DNA of 64,000 nt. Origin: an uncultured Phycisphaerae bacterium (GTDB lineage: Bacteria > Planctomycetota > Phycisphaerae > UBA1845 > Fen-1342). A program made the position numbers and the translations under genes. The notes under the pieces were generated by a model. It ran no database searches and was not told the origin of the DNA. It saw nothing but the letters and a program-made list of their open reading frames with translations. The stretch covers positions 1 through 64,000 of the forward strand of contig CALGJV010000003.1 in NCBI GenBank assembly GCA_937928595.1, read 5' to 3'. Positions 34,078-42,368 of the stretch are shown piece after piece; position 1 is the first letter of the stretch, and each line of letters starts with the position of its first letter.

Positions 34078-36501
34078 CTAGTGGTACCGCACGCGTACGT
34101 CGTGTGTCGTGCCGCGCTCGGTCGGCGGCGGAATGAGCGGCGTCGCCAATCGCTGCCCGTCGAGCATCAACTCGACCGTGCCCGCCGGCAGCCCCGATGC
34201 CCGCGTGATCTGCACCCGGTACGTGCTGCCGCGGTACGGCCGCGTCACGTGCGCCCCCGGCCAGCCCGGCGGCAGGCAGGGATCGATTCGCAGGCCGTCC
34301 CATTCCGGACGCACGCCGAGGACCCACTGCGTGACCACGCGGTGCAGCCACTGCGCCGAGCCGGTGTACCACGTCCAGCCCGCCCGCCCGTGATACGGCG
34401 AGTCGGGGCCGTCCACGTTGCCCGGCAGCACGTACGGCTCGGCCGCATACCGCTCGGGGTCCTTCAGCGCCGGGTTGATCGCCCGCAGCAAACGCCCGAC
34501 CAGTTCGGCGTCCCGGGCTTTCGCGGCCGCGGCGATGGCCCAGGTCGCGGCGTGCGTGTAGACGCCGCCATTCTCGCGCAGGCCGGGCGCATAACGCGTG
34601 ATGTAGCCGATCTCGGGCACGGGGCGATCGAAGGCGGGGGCCAGGAGCAGCGCCCCGGCCTCGGTGACGAGGTGGTCACGGATGGCGGCGAGGCACGCGG
34701 CGGCGCGGTCCGGCGGGGCGATGTCGTTCAGGATCGCCCAGGTCTGGGTGTTGAGGTAGACGCGGCACACGCGGTCGGCATGGCTGCCGAGCGGCTCGCC
34801 GTCGTCGCGCGTGGCGGCCAGGTACCAGCGTCCGTCCCAGCCGTACGCGTTGATGGCCGCGACGAGGGCGGCGCGGCGGTCCGCGAAGTCCGCGGCGCGG
34901 GCGGGGTCGCCGATGCGGCGGTAGATCTCGGCCCAGTCGGCCAGCAGCCCGGCGAGGAACTGCGCGAGCCAGAACGACTCGCCCTTCTCCTGGAGCCCGA
35001 CGGCGCTGAAGCCGTCGTTCCAATCGCCCGCTCCGATGTAGGGCAGGCCGCGCGGGCTGGTGCGCCGGAAAACCCGCTCGAACGCGCGGCGCACATGCTC
35101 CGCGAGCGGGGCGGGCTGCGGTTCGTCGAGGAACGGCGTTTCGTCGCGGAGGATGGACAGATCGCCGGTCTCGCGGATGTACTGGGCCGCGACGAACGCG
35201 AGCCACAGCAGGTCGTCGGTCATCTTCGTGACGTGGCCCTGCTCGCTGAGCGGGTGCCACCAGTGGTACACGGAGCCGTCGGCGAACTGGTGGCGCGCGT
35301 GCAAGCTGAGCTGCGCCCGGCACTGCGCCGGGTCGATCGTCAGCCACACCTGCGAATCCTGAAGCTGGTCGCGGAAGCCGTACGCGCCGCTCTGCTGGTA
35401 ATAGCCGGCGCGGCCCCAGATGCGCCCCGAAATCGCCTGGTACCGCACCCAGTCGTTTACCACGTAATTCAGCGCCGGCTCCGGCGTGTCGATGCGGTGC
35501 GCCGCCAGCCGCGCCTCCCAGCCGGCCCGCACTTCGGCCAGCGCCGCGTCCAATCGATCGATGGCCAGGTGCTCGGACAGCAGCCGCTCCGTGTCCGCCC
35601 GCGAGTCGCCGACGGCCAGCGCGTACCCGACGACGTGGGTCTGTCTCGGCCGCAAGGTCACGACCGACCGCAGCGCGGCGATCGGGTCTTCGTGGCGGCC
35701 GAACCGCGGACGCCAGCGCTCCTGGGCGAGCGCCTCGGGCGCGCGGAGGGTGCCGTAGCGGCCGAGGAACGCGGCCTTGTCGCCCTGAGCCGCGACGATG
35801 GGCTCCGTGCAGCCCAACGCGCTGACGTAGGGAAAATCGGTGTTCCAGTGCCCCAGCCGGGCCGACGGAACTTCCCACATGTAGTTGCGGGCGAACACGG
35901 CGTGGCGGTCGGCCGAGAACTCGGTCTCGATGAACAGCTTGTGGAACTCGCGCCGCGGCGACGGCGCGACACCGCAGCACCACTCGAGGAACGCGGTAAG
36001 CTCGATGCGGCGCGAACGATCCGAACGGTTTTCGAGGACGACGCGCCACAGCTCGACCTGCCCGCCCGCGTGCGCGAACAGCGTCCACGCGGCCGCCAGA
36101 CCGTCGATCGCCGTGCGGAACGTCGTGTACCCCAGACCGTGGTGGCACGCGAACTCGTCGTAGGCCGGCCACAGCGGCGCCGGCGAAAGCGACCAGCTCC
36201 GCCCGCTTTCTACGTCGCGGGCGAACAGAAACTTGCCCGAGCAGTCCTGCGCCAGGTCCTGCTCCCAGCGCGTGATCACGGCGAGTTGCGAGTTGTCGAT
36301 CCAGGTAAAACCGCTGCCGGTCTGGCTGACCGCCAGACCGAGGCGCGGCGTCGCGATGAGGTTCGCCCACGGCCGCGGCGTGCGCGGGTCCGTGATGACG
36401 TACTCCCGGCCGTCGGGCGCGAAGTGGCCGTAACGGTTGGCAACGGCCCGCGCGTCCGACATGGTCGGCGACGAGCGAGGCGGGGTGACAAGGGTACTCA
36501 C
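34078..36501 (-). CDS. Glycoside hydrolase family 94 phosphorylase (cellobiose phosphorylase-like)
   Basis: This 807-residue cytoplasmic enzyme should cleave a beta-linked glucosyl disaccharide with phosphate to give glucose 1-phosphate. The N-terminal beta-sandwich (about 1-280) leads to the (alpha/alpha)6 barrel, with HQFADGSVYHWWHP and the general acid Asp in YIGAGDWNDGFSAVG, both typical of GH94. Near the C-terminus are GGVYTHAATWA and the phosphate-site region GRAGWTWYTGSAQW. The size fits cellobiose-type rather than the larger beta-1,2-oligoglucan phosphorylases. The GTG at 36501 is chosen because GAGGG stands 6 nt upstream; an ATG at 36462 lacks a site. A LacI-type operator lies between promoter and start. 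Confidence 0.9.
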   Translation of the reverse strand: MSTLVTPPRSSPTMSDARAVANRYGHFAPDGREYVITDPRTPRPWANLIATPRLGLAVSQTGSGFTWIDNSQLAVITRWEQDLAQDCSGKFLFARDVESGRSWSLSPAPLWPAYDEFACHHGLGYTTFRTAIDGLAAAWTLFAHAGGQVELWRVVLENRSDRSRRIELTAFLEWCCGVAPSPRREFHKLFIETEFSADRHAVFARNYMWEVPSARLGHWNTDFPYVSALGCTEPIVAAQGDKAAFLGRYGTLRAPEALAQERWRPRFGRHEDPIAALRSVVTLRPRQTHVVGYALAVGDSRADTERLLSEHLAIDRLDAALAEVRAGWEARLAAHRIDTPEPALNYVVNDWVRYQAISGRIWGRAGYYQQSGAYGFRDQLQDSQVWLTIDPAQCRAQLSLHARHQFADGSVYHWWHPLSEQGHVTKMTDDLLWLAFVAAQYIRETGDLSILRDETPFLDEPQPAPLAEHVRRAFERVFRRTSPRGLPYIGAGDWNDGFSAVGLQEKGESFWLAQFLAGLLADWAEIYRRIGDPARAADFADRRAALVAAINAYGWDGRWYLAATRDDGEPLGSHADRVCRVYLNTQTWAILNDIAPPDRAAACLAAIRDHLVTEAGALLLAPAFDRPVPEIGYITRYAPGLRENGGVYTHAATWAIAAAAKARDAELVGRLLRAINPALKDPERYAAEPYVLPGNVDGPDSPYHGRAGWTWYTGSAQWLHRVVTQWVLGVRPEWDGLRIDPCLPPGWPGAHVTRPYRGSTYRVQITRASGLPAGTVELMLDGQRLATPLIPPPTERGTTHDVRVRYH

Positions 36502-36559
36502 GCGGCGCCCTCGAAACGCTGTCAAATGCGCGCGCGACGGACGCACGACAAGCCGCCGC

Positions 36560-36573
36560 TGAAAGCGCTTTCA
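36560..36573. promoter_or_regulatory. LacI-family operator, perfect palindrome
   Basis: TGAAAGCGCTTTCA is a perfect 14-bp palindrome with the central CG typical of LacI/GalR-type operators. It begins 3 nt downstream of the GH94 -10 box, so a bound repressor would cover the transcription start. A related site is found at 38115-38130 by the regulator gene. Confidence 0.85.
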
Positions 36574-36576
36574 CGC

Positions 36577-36605
36577 AGCTTAGGCGGAAACAAGGCAGGA
36601 GTCAA
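36577..36605 (-). promoter_or_regulatory. Promoter of the GH94 gene
   Basis: On the minus strand TTGACT (36605-36600) and TAAGCT (36582-36577) are separated by exactly 17 nt. The operator follows directly. The predicted transcription start is near 36570, about 70 nt before the GTG. Confidence 0.65.
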
Positions 36606-36627
36606 CCAAGACCGGGCCGGCGCGCGG

Positions 36628-38094
36628 TTATGGGCCGGCCGGCGCGGTGGTCGCCGGGGCGCTCGCGGGCTGCGACGACGCAGCCCGGGTCCAGCCGAGG
36701 CGCTCGACGGCGCGCTTCGCGGTCGGCGTCTGCATGAACAGCTTCCAGATCAGGCCGGTGCGGGCGTTCTCGATGCCGACCAGCATCGGGCCGTGGTCGA
36801 TGCCGACGTAGTCGTCGCAGACGTAACCCTGGCTCAGGTTGAACGCATCGGCCAGCCCGTAGCCGCCGACGGCGGGGTCGCGCCAGACGAGCGGGCGGCC
36901 CTGGTCGTCTGTCAGGGCGCGGAACGCGCGCAGGGCCGCCAGGCTTTCTGCGGGGGCGAGCATCAGAGCGGTGCCGGCCACGTATGGGGCGACGGTGCCC
37001 TCGTGCCACCGATCATCGTTGCTCAGGTTGGGGCGGACCTCCGGAACGATGTAGCCCTCGCGGCCGACGCAGGCGCTCAGACCCCAGCGGTCAGGACCGA
37101 GGGTGGGGTAGCGGTCGGCGAGCTCGATGCAACGCTGTCGGTGGGTGAGGACGGCGCGGCGGGAGTTTTCGAACCAGTCGACCCGGGGGCCGGTCCCGCC
37201 GAAGCGGGCGGGGTCGTCGGGCCCGAAGGCGGCGTACTCGATCCAGCAGTGGCTGAACAGGTATGTGAAGAGGCAGCCGGGCCACGAGACGATGAACGGC
37301 GGCAGGTCGCGGTGTGCTTTGGCGACGCGCCGCAGGGCGTAATATCTCTCGGGCGGGACGGCAAACTCAGCGCGCGAGGCCCCGACGGCCAGGAAGTACA
37401 CGAGGCGTTCCTCGTCGCTGGCGACATACCAGTGGTGCGTGAGGAACTCGCCGTCGCCGGGGATGTTCTGCACGTCTTTCGCGCGCCAGCCCATCGAGAG
37501 CAGACCTCCCGGCGCCGTGGCGAACGCACGCCAGTCGGAATCGGCTTCCATGCGCTCGGCCAGTTCCCGCACGGGGCCTTCGAAGTACGCGCCCGCGGTG
37601 AGCGCGCCGGCCAGGAGCAGGGCGTGGTCGACGGTGCTGGCGACGATCTCGTAGCCGGAATCGGTCGGGCCGCCGGTGTTGAGATCGGGATAGTGCAGAT
37701 AGATCCCGAAGCGCTTGTTGTCGGTGCGCTCGATGAGCGCGCGGAGGATGGCTCCGGCGCGCTGGGCGCCGGCCTCGCGCGTGATCCAGCGCCGCTCGAC
37801 GCCGATCGGCAGCGCCGAGAGCTGGAAGCCGACCGCGGCGATGCTGGAAACGGGACCTTTGAGGCGGTCGCGCACCAGGGGCACCGGATCGCCCACCTCT
37901 TTCCAGAAGAACTGGAAGCAGGCATGCTGGATCTCATCGAGCAGGGCGGCGTCGGCGGCCTCGAAGCGGTAGGGTGGCGTTGGGGTATCGGCGACACGTA
38001 GAATATCGGGGGCGGGCGGGGTCATGGGCGGCGGGTTGGACTGCGCGAGGGCAGGCGTCGCAACCAGCGTAATGACAAGAAGTTGACATCGCAT
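36628..38094 (-). CDS. Secreted glycoamylase/GH144-like glucan hydrolase
   Basis: This 488-residue protein has a signal peptide (MRCQLLVITLVATPALAQ) and a glycoamylase-type (alpha/alpha)6 barrel. Family features are LDEIQHACFQFFWKEV near the start, DNKRFGIYLHYPDL, EFLTHHWYVASDEERLVYFLAVG, and acidic active-site segments SDWRAFATAP, WFENSR and WHEGTVAPYVAGTAL. Related proteins include GH144 endo-beta-1,2-glucanases. Export plus the neighbouring GH94 phosphorylase suggests it cuts an extracellular beta-glucan into oligosaccharides; the linkage cannot be told from sequence. No ribosome-binding site precedes the ATG and the predicted promoter would start RNA right at it. Confidence 0.78.
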   Translation of the reverse strand: MRCQLLVITLVATPALAQSNPPPMTPPAPDILRVADTPTPPYRFEAADAALLDEIQHACFQFFWKEVGDPVPLVRDRLKGPVSSIAAVGFQLSALPIGVERRWITREAGAQRAGAILRALIERTDNKRFGIYLHYPDLNTGGPTDSGYEIVASTVDHALLLAGALTAGAYFEGPVRELAERMEADSDWRAFATAPGGLLSMGWRAKDVQNIPGDGEFLTHHWYVASDEERLVYFLAVGASRAEFAVPPERYYALRRVAKAHRDLPPFIVSWPGCLFTYLFSHCWIEYAAFGPDDPARFGGTGPRVDWFENSRRAVLTHRQRCIELADRYPTLGPDRWGLSACVGREGYIVPEVRPNLSNDDRWHEGTVAPYVAGTALMLAPAESLAALRAFRALTDDQGRPLVWRDPAVGGYGLADAFNLSQGYVCDDYVGIDHGPMLVGIENARTGLIWKLFMQTPTAKRAVERLGWTRAASSQPASAPATTAPAGP

Positions 38095-38101
38095 GGGCGG
38101 C

Positions 38102-38130
38102 ACGATAGGCTGTGTTGAAAGCGGTGTCAA
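38102..38130 (-). promoter_or_regulatory. Promoter of the glycoamylase-like gene
   Basis: On the minus strand a consensus -35 TTGACA (38130-38125) and TATCGT (38107-38102) are spaced by exactly 17 nt. RNA would start near 38095, about one base from the ATG at 38094, which implies a leaderless message. The LacI-type site overlaps the -35 and spacer. Confidence 0.7.
38115..38130. promoter_or_regulatory. LacI-family operator between divergent genes
   Basis: TTGAAAGCGGTGTCAA is an imperfect palindrome that matches the perfect site at 36560-36573 in its TGAAAGCG half. It lies between the divergent starts of the glycoamylase-like gene and the regulator gene and overlaps the -35 box of the former. 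Confidence 0.75.
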
Positions 38131-38149
38131 ACGGGGGTGGCGCGGAGCG

Positions 38150-39193
38150 ATGGCAGGATCCATGCCGGTTTCGATCGCGGACGTGGCGAAGAAGGCGCGC
38201 GTGTCGATCAGCACCGTTTCGCGCGTGCTGAATCGGCGGCAACTGGTCAATGAAAAGACCCGCGTCCGCGTGGAGCAGGCGATCCGCGATCTGGGGTACC
38301 GCCCGAACGCGTTCGCGCGGGGACTGATGCTCCGCCGGAGCGAGATGATCGGGCTGCTGCTGCCCGACCTGCACGGCGAGTTCTACTCCGAGATCATCCG
38401 CGGCGCGAACGCGCAGGCCCGTGAGCTGGGTTACAACCTCGTCCTCTCCTCGGCCCGGGACGGCGATGACAGCCACGCCCTGCTGCGCGCCATGCAGCAG
38501 CGGACGCTGCTGGACGGCGTCGCGGTGATGGTGTCCGAACTGACCGACCGTATTCAGGAGGCGCTGGCGGGCTTTGCGCTGCCGCTGTGCGTGCTCGATG
38601 CCGAAGTGGACGGCTCCCCGCACGACAGCGTCGTCATCGACCAGCGGCAGGGGGCGGTGGCGCTGATGCGGCATGTCACGCAGCGGGCCGGCTGGCGGCG
38701 GATCATCTTCGTGGGCGGGCACGAGACGAACGTCGACACCATCGCCCGGCTCGAGGCGTACCTCCAGGTGCTGGCCGAACGGGACCTGCCGCTGGTGCCG
38801 GGTGACGTGTACCACCTCGACTACCAGTACGACACGGCGTACGCCCTGGCTGCCGAGCGCGTGCGGTCGTGGGCCGGGCCGGGGCACGGCGTCTTCGCCG
38901 CGAACGACGAGATGGCGGCGGGCATCGTGGCGGCCGCGACGGCCGCGGGCGTGGCGGTGCCGCAGGAGCTGGCGGTGGTGGGGTTCGACGACACGCGCAT
39001 CGCGCGGATGACGCGCCCGCCGCTGACGACCGTGCGGGTGCCGATGGCGAAGATGGGGGCGCGGGCGGTGGAGCTGCTGTGCCAGCGCATCGCCGAGCCG
39101 CAGCGGCCGCCGACGCGCATCTCGCTTCAGCCGGAGCTGATCGCGCGGGAGTCCTGCGGGGCCCCGGGCGTGCGGCTGCGGGCGCAGGCGTAG
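38150..39193 (+). CDS. LacI/GalR-family transcriptional regulator
   Basis: The protein has about 347 residues. The N-terminal helix-turn-helix reads VSIADVAKKARVSISTVSRVLN, followed by the hinge helix region (GYRPNAFARGLMLRRS) and a periplasmic-binding-protein-like sugar-sensing domain (EMIGLLLPDLHGEFYSEIIRG to the end, with FAANDEMAAGIVAA and VVGFDDTRIARMTRPPLTTV). It likely represses the divergent glycoamylase-like gene, the GH94 gene and itself through the two operators, and is released by a sugar ligand. The ATG at 38150 is used; an ATG at 38162 with AGGA before it is an alternative. Confidence 0.93.
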   Translation: MAGSMPVSIADVAKKARVSISTVSRVLNRRQLVNEKTRVRVEQAIRDLGYRPNAFARGLMLRRSEMIGLLLPDLHGEFYSEIIRGANAQARELGYNLVLSSARDGDDSHALLRAMQQRTLLDGVAVMVSELTDRIQEALAGFALPLCVLDAEVDGSPHDSVVIDQRQGAVALMRHVTQRAGWRRIIFVGGHETNVDTIARLEAYLQVLAERDLPLVPGDVYHLDYQYDTAYALAAERVRSWAGPGHGVFAANDEMAAGIVAAATAAGVAVPQELAVVGFDDTRIARMTRPPLTTVRVPMAKMGARAVELLCQRIAEPQRPPTRISLQPELIARESCGAPGVRLRAQA

Positions 39194-39212
39194 GGCCGCC
39201 CGACGGGCCGGT

Positions 39213-39240
39213 TTGACTTTGCCCGTGGGGCGTCAACAAT
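39213..39240 (+). promoter_or_regulatory. Promoter of the glycosyltransferase gene
   Basis: TTGACT (39213-39218) and AACAAT (39235-39240) are spaced by 16 nt, just after the LacI stop codon. RNA would start about 22 nt before the GTG of the next gene. Confidence 0.55.
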
Positions 39241-39268
39241 CCCTCCGCCGGGGTGGAGGCCGCGGGCT

Positions 39269-40021
39269 GTGCGATACCTGGTTGCGATTCCGGTGTTCAA
39301 CGAGCAGGCGTACCTGCCCCGCGTGCTGGCGAGCGTGCGGCGGTACACCCGTGACATTCTCGTGATCGACGACGGCTCGACGGACAACACCCCGCGGCTG
39401 CTGGACCGCGAGCGGGGGCTGCTGCGCATCACGCACCCGGAGAACCGCGGCTACGGGCAGAGCCTGATCGACGCGTTCGCGCTGGCGGACCGGCTGGGCT
39501 ACGACTGGGTCATCACGCTCGACTGCGACGAACAGCACGAGCCGGCGCAGATTCCCGAGTTTGTCGCCCGGGCCGCGTGCGGCGCCGCCGACATCATCAG
39601 CGGCTCGCGCTACCTCGTGCCGCGACCGGACGACGATCCGGCGCCGCCCGACCGGCGGCGCATCAATCTGACGGTGAACAACCTGCTGGGGCAGCTCCTG
39701 GGGCTGTGGCTGACGGATTCGTTCTGCGGCTTCAAGGCGCACCGCGTCGCCGCCCTGCGACGCCTGACGCTGGACGAGCCGGGCTATGCCTTTCCCCTCC
39801 AGTTCTGGGTACAGTGTGTGCGGGCCGGACTGCGGATCGTCGAGATTCCCGTCCGGCGGATCTACCGGGACACCCGCCGCGAGTTCGGCGGCACGCTGGA
39901 TGACCCCGCGGCCCGCCTCCAGCACTACCTGGCTGTGCTGGTGCGGGAGCTGCGACGCGAGCCGTCGGTCGTCGCCGGTCTGCCCCGCCTGGCCCGACAA
40001 GCTTGTTCGCTGACCGATTGA
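39269..40021 (+). CDS. Family 2 glycosyltransferase (dolichol-phosphate-sugar synthase-like)
   Basis: This 250-residue soluble GT-A enzyme has YLVAIPVFNEQAYLPRVL at the N-terminus, the nucleotide-binding ILVIDDGSTDNT, the metal-binding LDCDEQHEP (DxD-like) and SGSRYLV, typical of polyprenyl-phosphate sugar transferases and related enzymes. There is no membrane segment. A GTG start at 39269 has GGTGGAGG upstream. The acceptor and sugar are unknown. The next gene starts inside its last 19 nt. Confidence 0.85.
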   Translation: MRYLVAIPVFNEQAYLPRVLASVRRYTRDILVIDDGSTDNTPRLLDRERGLLRITHPENRGYGQSLIDAFALADRLGYDWVITLDCDEQHEPAQIPEFVARAACGAADIISGSRYLVPRPDDDPAPPDRRRINLTVNNLLGQLLGLWLTDSFCGFKAHRVAALRRLTLDEPGYAFPLQFWVQCVRAGLRIVEIPVRRIYRDTRREFGGTLDDPAARLQHYLAVLVRELRREPSVVAGLPRLARQACSLTD

Positions 40022-41574
40022 TCGCCGCCGAACGTCTCGTCGCCCCACGCACGCACCTCGGTGTGCTGGTCGAACCGGCCGCGTCGGAACTGCATGCGGC
40101 ACTGCGGGCCGCAGGGGGCGACTCGGGCCCCGTGCTGCTGGACACACCCTGCGGGGTACTGCGCGAGCGCCTGCGACGCCGCCTCGAGCTGCGCGCGCCG
40201 GTCGTGCTCACCGGGCACCAGGCCGAGTTCTTCCACGCCGGCGTGCTCGCCAAGACCTTCGCCGCGCACGCCCTTGCCCGCGCGGCCGGCGGCACGGCGG
40301 TGTTCCTGACGGTCGACTCCGACCAGCCGAAAACCGCGCAGCTCCCCGTCCCGCAGATCACTCCCGGCGGGCTGCGACGCATCGCCGTCACGATTCCGGG
40401 CGTCGAGCCGCGTCAGCCGTTCGAGTTACAGCCGCCGGTGCCCCGCGAGCACTGGCTCCAGTTCTTCACGCAGGCGGCCGGGCTCCTGCCGCACTACCGC
40501 GAGTCGCTGCTGCGACCGCTGGCCGAGGCCTGGCTCGAGGGCCCGGACCCACCGGACTACTGTGACGCGTGGGACCGCGGGCGGGTCGCGGCCGAGCAGG
40601 TGCTCGGCATCGAGGGCGTGCGAACGCTGCGGGTGTCGGCGCTGGCGGCCACGCCGGAGTTTCGGTGCTTCGCCGCCGCGCTCGTGCGGGACAGCGCGGC
40701 CGTGGCGGCGCACTACAACGCGGCGCAGGCCGCCTACCGCGCGCGGTACCGCGTGCGGACGCTGGGCCGGCCGGTGCCGCCGCTGACGGTGGACGGGGAG
40801 CTGCGGGAAGTACCGCTGTGGGTGACGCGCGCCGGCGTCGGACGGCGGCGCCTGTTCGTGCGGGACCACGGCGACACCCTCGAGCTATGGGCCGACCGCA
40901 CGTCGCTCGGGCGGGTCGCGCGCGCGGCGCTTGCGTCGGCTGCCGCGCAGGACGCGCCCTGGCCGCCGGAGGCGGAGGGCTGGGGCCTGCGGCCGCGGGC
41001 GCTCACGCTGTCGGGTTTCGCGCGGTTGCTGCTGGCGGACCTGTTCATTCACGGGATCGGCGGGGCGCGGTACGACGAGATCACGGATGAGTTTCTGCGG
41101 GCGTGGCTGGGAGCCCCGCCGGCGCCGCTGGCGTGCGTTTCGGCGACGCTCCTGCTGCCGCTGCCGCGCGCGGAAGCGGGGGCGGCGGCGCTGCGGGCGG
41201 CGCGGCACGCGAGCCGCGACCTGCGCTGGAACCCGCAGCGTCACATCAGCGGTCTGCCGGAGGAACTGGTGCGGCAGCGCGCGGAGCTGGCGCGGCGTTC
41301 GGAGGATCTGCGCCGGCACGAGCCGCACGACCATGAGACGCGCCGCCTGGTGTACCAGGGCCTGCACCGGCTCAACGAGACGCTGTTGGCGTACGATCCC
41401 TGGCGCGCGGCCGAGTACGACCAGCGGGTGGCCGAGCTGGAACACGCGGCGGAGCAGGATCGGATCGCGTGCGACCGCGAGTACTTCTATGGCCTGCACA
41501 CGACGGCGGCGGTCGCGGAACTGGGCGCGCGAATTCGCGCGGCCGTGGAGCCGGTTGGGGAGCGGAAGATCTGA
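40003..41574 (+). CDS. BshC-like protein of unknown function
   Basis: The protein has about 523 residues. The segment APVVLTGHQAEFFHAGVLAK (residues about 65-85) resembles the nucleotide-like fold start of BshC, the cysteine-adding enzyme of bacillithiol synthesis. TLSGFARLLLADLFIHGIGG and YDEITDEFL near residue 330 resemble the matching C-terminal part of the core. A long helical region rich in Arg and Glu follows (about 400-500), as in BshC's coiled coil. The match is partial, so the reaction is not certain. No ATG is near the front; a TTG at 40003, overlapping the glycosyltransferase, or a TTG at 40018 could be used. Confidence 0.55.
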   Translation: MFADRLIAAERLVAPRTHLGVLVEPAASELHAALRAAGGDSGPVLLDTPCGVLRERLRRRLELRAPVVLTGHQAEFFHAGVLAKTFAAHALARAAGGTAVFLTVDSDQPKTAQLPVPQITPGGLRRIAVTIPGVEPRQPFELQPPVPREHWLQFFTQAAGLLPHYRESLLRPLAEAWLEGPDPPDYCDAWDRGRVAAEQVLGIEGVRTLRVSALAATPEFRCFAAALVRDSAAVAAHYNAAQAAYRARYRVRTLGRPVPPLTVDGELREVPLWVTRAGVGRRRLFVRDHGDTLELWADRTSLGRVARAALASAAAQDAPWPPEAEGWGLRPRALTLSGFARLLLADLFIHGIGGARYDEITDEFLRAWLGAPPAPLACVSATLLLPLPRAEAGAAALRAARHASRDLRWNPQRHISGLPEELVRQRAELARRSEDLRRHEPHDHETRRLVYQGLHRLNETLLAYDPWRAAEYDQRVAELEHAAEQDRIACDREYFYGLHTTAAVAELGARIRAAVEPVGERKI

Positions 41575-41586
41575 CCCGGCCGCGTG

Positions 41587-42132
41587 TCAGGGTTTGGCGG
41601 GCGGCGACTCCGCCTGTCGGGCGGCGGTTGCGACGGCGTGGGCCTGAGCGCGGAGGCGCTCGGTCGCGGTGCGGGGACCGCACAGGGCCGGAAGCAGCCA
41701 CGGGACGATGAGCGTGACGATGAGGGACGCCGCGGCGATCCACCCGAGCGCGGTCCGCGCGCCGGGGCGCAGCCAGGCGAATGGCGCGTTGACGGCCCAG
41801 AGTATCCGGTCGATTGTGACGTAGATTCGGCGTCCCCAGCGGGAGGTGGGCAGGACCGGCGCAGCGCTTTCGGTCTCCGCCGCAGGGGAGTCCGGCGCGG
41901 CCACTTCGGGCAGCGGATCGGTGGGCGTCTGGACGACGACAACCCGGGCGTCGGTCGGGGGCCGCGGGGGTGCCCCGCGTGACGGGGCGGCCGCTACCGG
42001 CACGGGGATCGGGACGACCGGAGTGGTGCCCTCGTCAAGACTGGGCAGCTCCGCACCGAGCGCCTCGGCCTCGGCGACGGCGGCCTGGACCTCGGCATCG
42101 CTGACGAGCGGCGGGTCGGCGTGCGTGCTCAT
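41587..42132 (-). CDS. Hypothetical single-pass membrane protein
   Basis: The protein has about 181 residues from the ATG at 42132 (an ATG three codons earlier is also possible). The N-terminal half is acidic, then Pro/Ala-rich and disordered. A hydrophobic stretch at about residues 140-160 (TALGWIAAASLIVTLIVPWLL) is the single membrane anchor, preceded by amphipathic sequence (RIYVTIDRILWAVNAPFAWL). No family recognised. The 227 nt beyond its start (42142-42368) contain no gene I can support. Confidence 0.6.
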   Translation of the reverse strand: MSTHADPPLVSDAEVQAAVAEAEALGAELPSLDEGTTPVVPIPVPVAAAPSRGAPPRPPTDARVVVVQTPTDPLPEVAAPDSPAAETESAAPVLPTSRWGRRIYVTIDRILWAVNAPFAWLRPGARTALGWIAAASLIVTLIVPWLLPALCGPRTATERLRAQAHAVATAARQAESPPAKP

Positions 42133-42368
42133 GCGGCTCACCGGCGCGGCGGAGAGCCCGCCGCGCCGCGCGGCGGGCGGGCTCGCCCACTGTGCACATC
42201 GGCTGGGGCGGCGCGCGGCTGCAACGGCGGCTCGGATCGCCGATAACTTCTCGGCCCGCGGTGTCGGAAGTTGTACGCGCCAATCGACACGAGCCGGAGG
42301 AACGACTTAATTCGAGTCGGGTGGTCCGCGTGGAGGGACGGCGCGCGGCGACCCGCGAGGAGTGACGC

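Noticed and set aside
31060-38001. A plus-strand open frame of about 2300 codons crossing sdhA, sdhB and the antisense of two glycoside genes
   Set aside because: It is a by-product of GC-rich third positions: its translation is Arg/Gly/Ala-rich with no motif, and real genes with full families occupy the same DNA.
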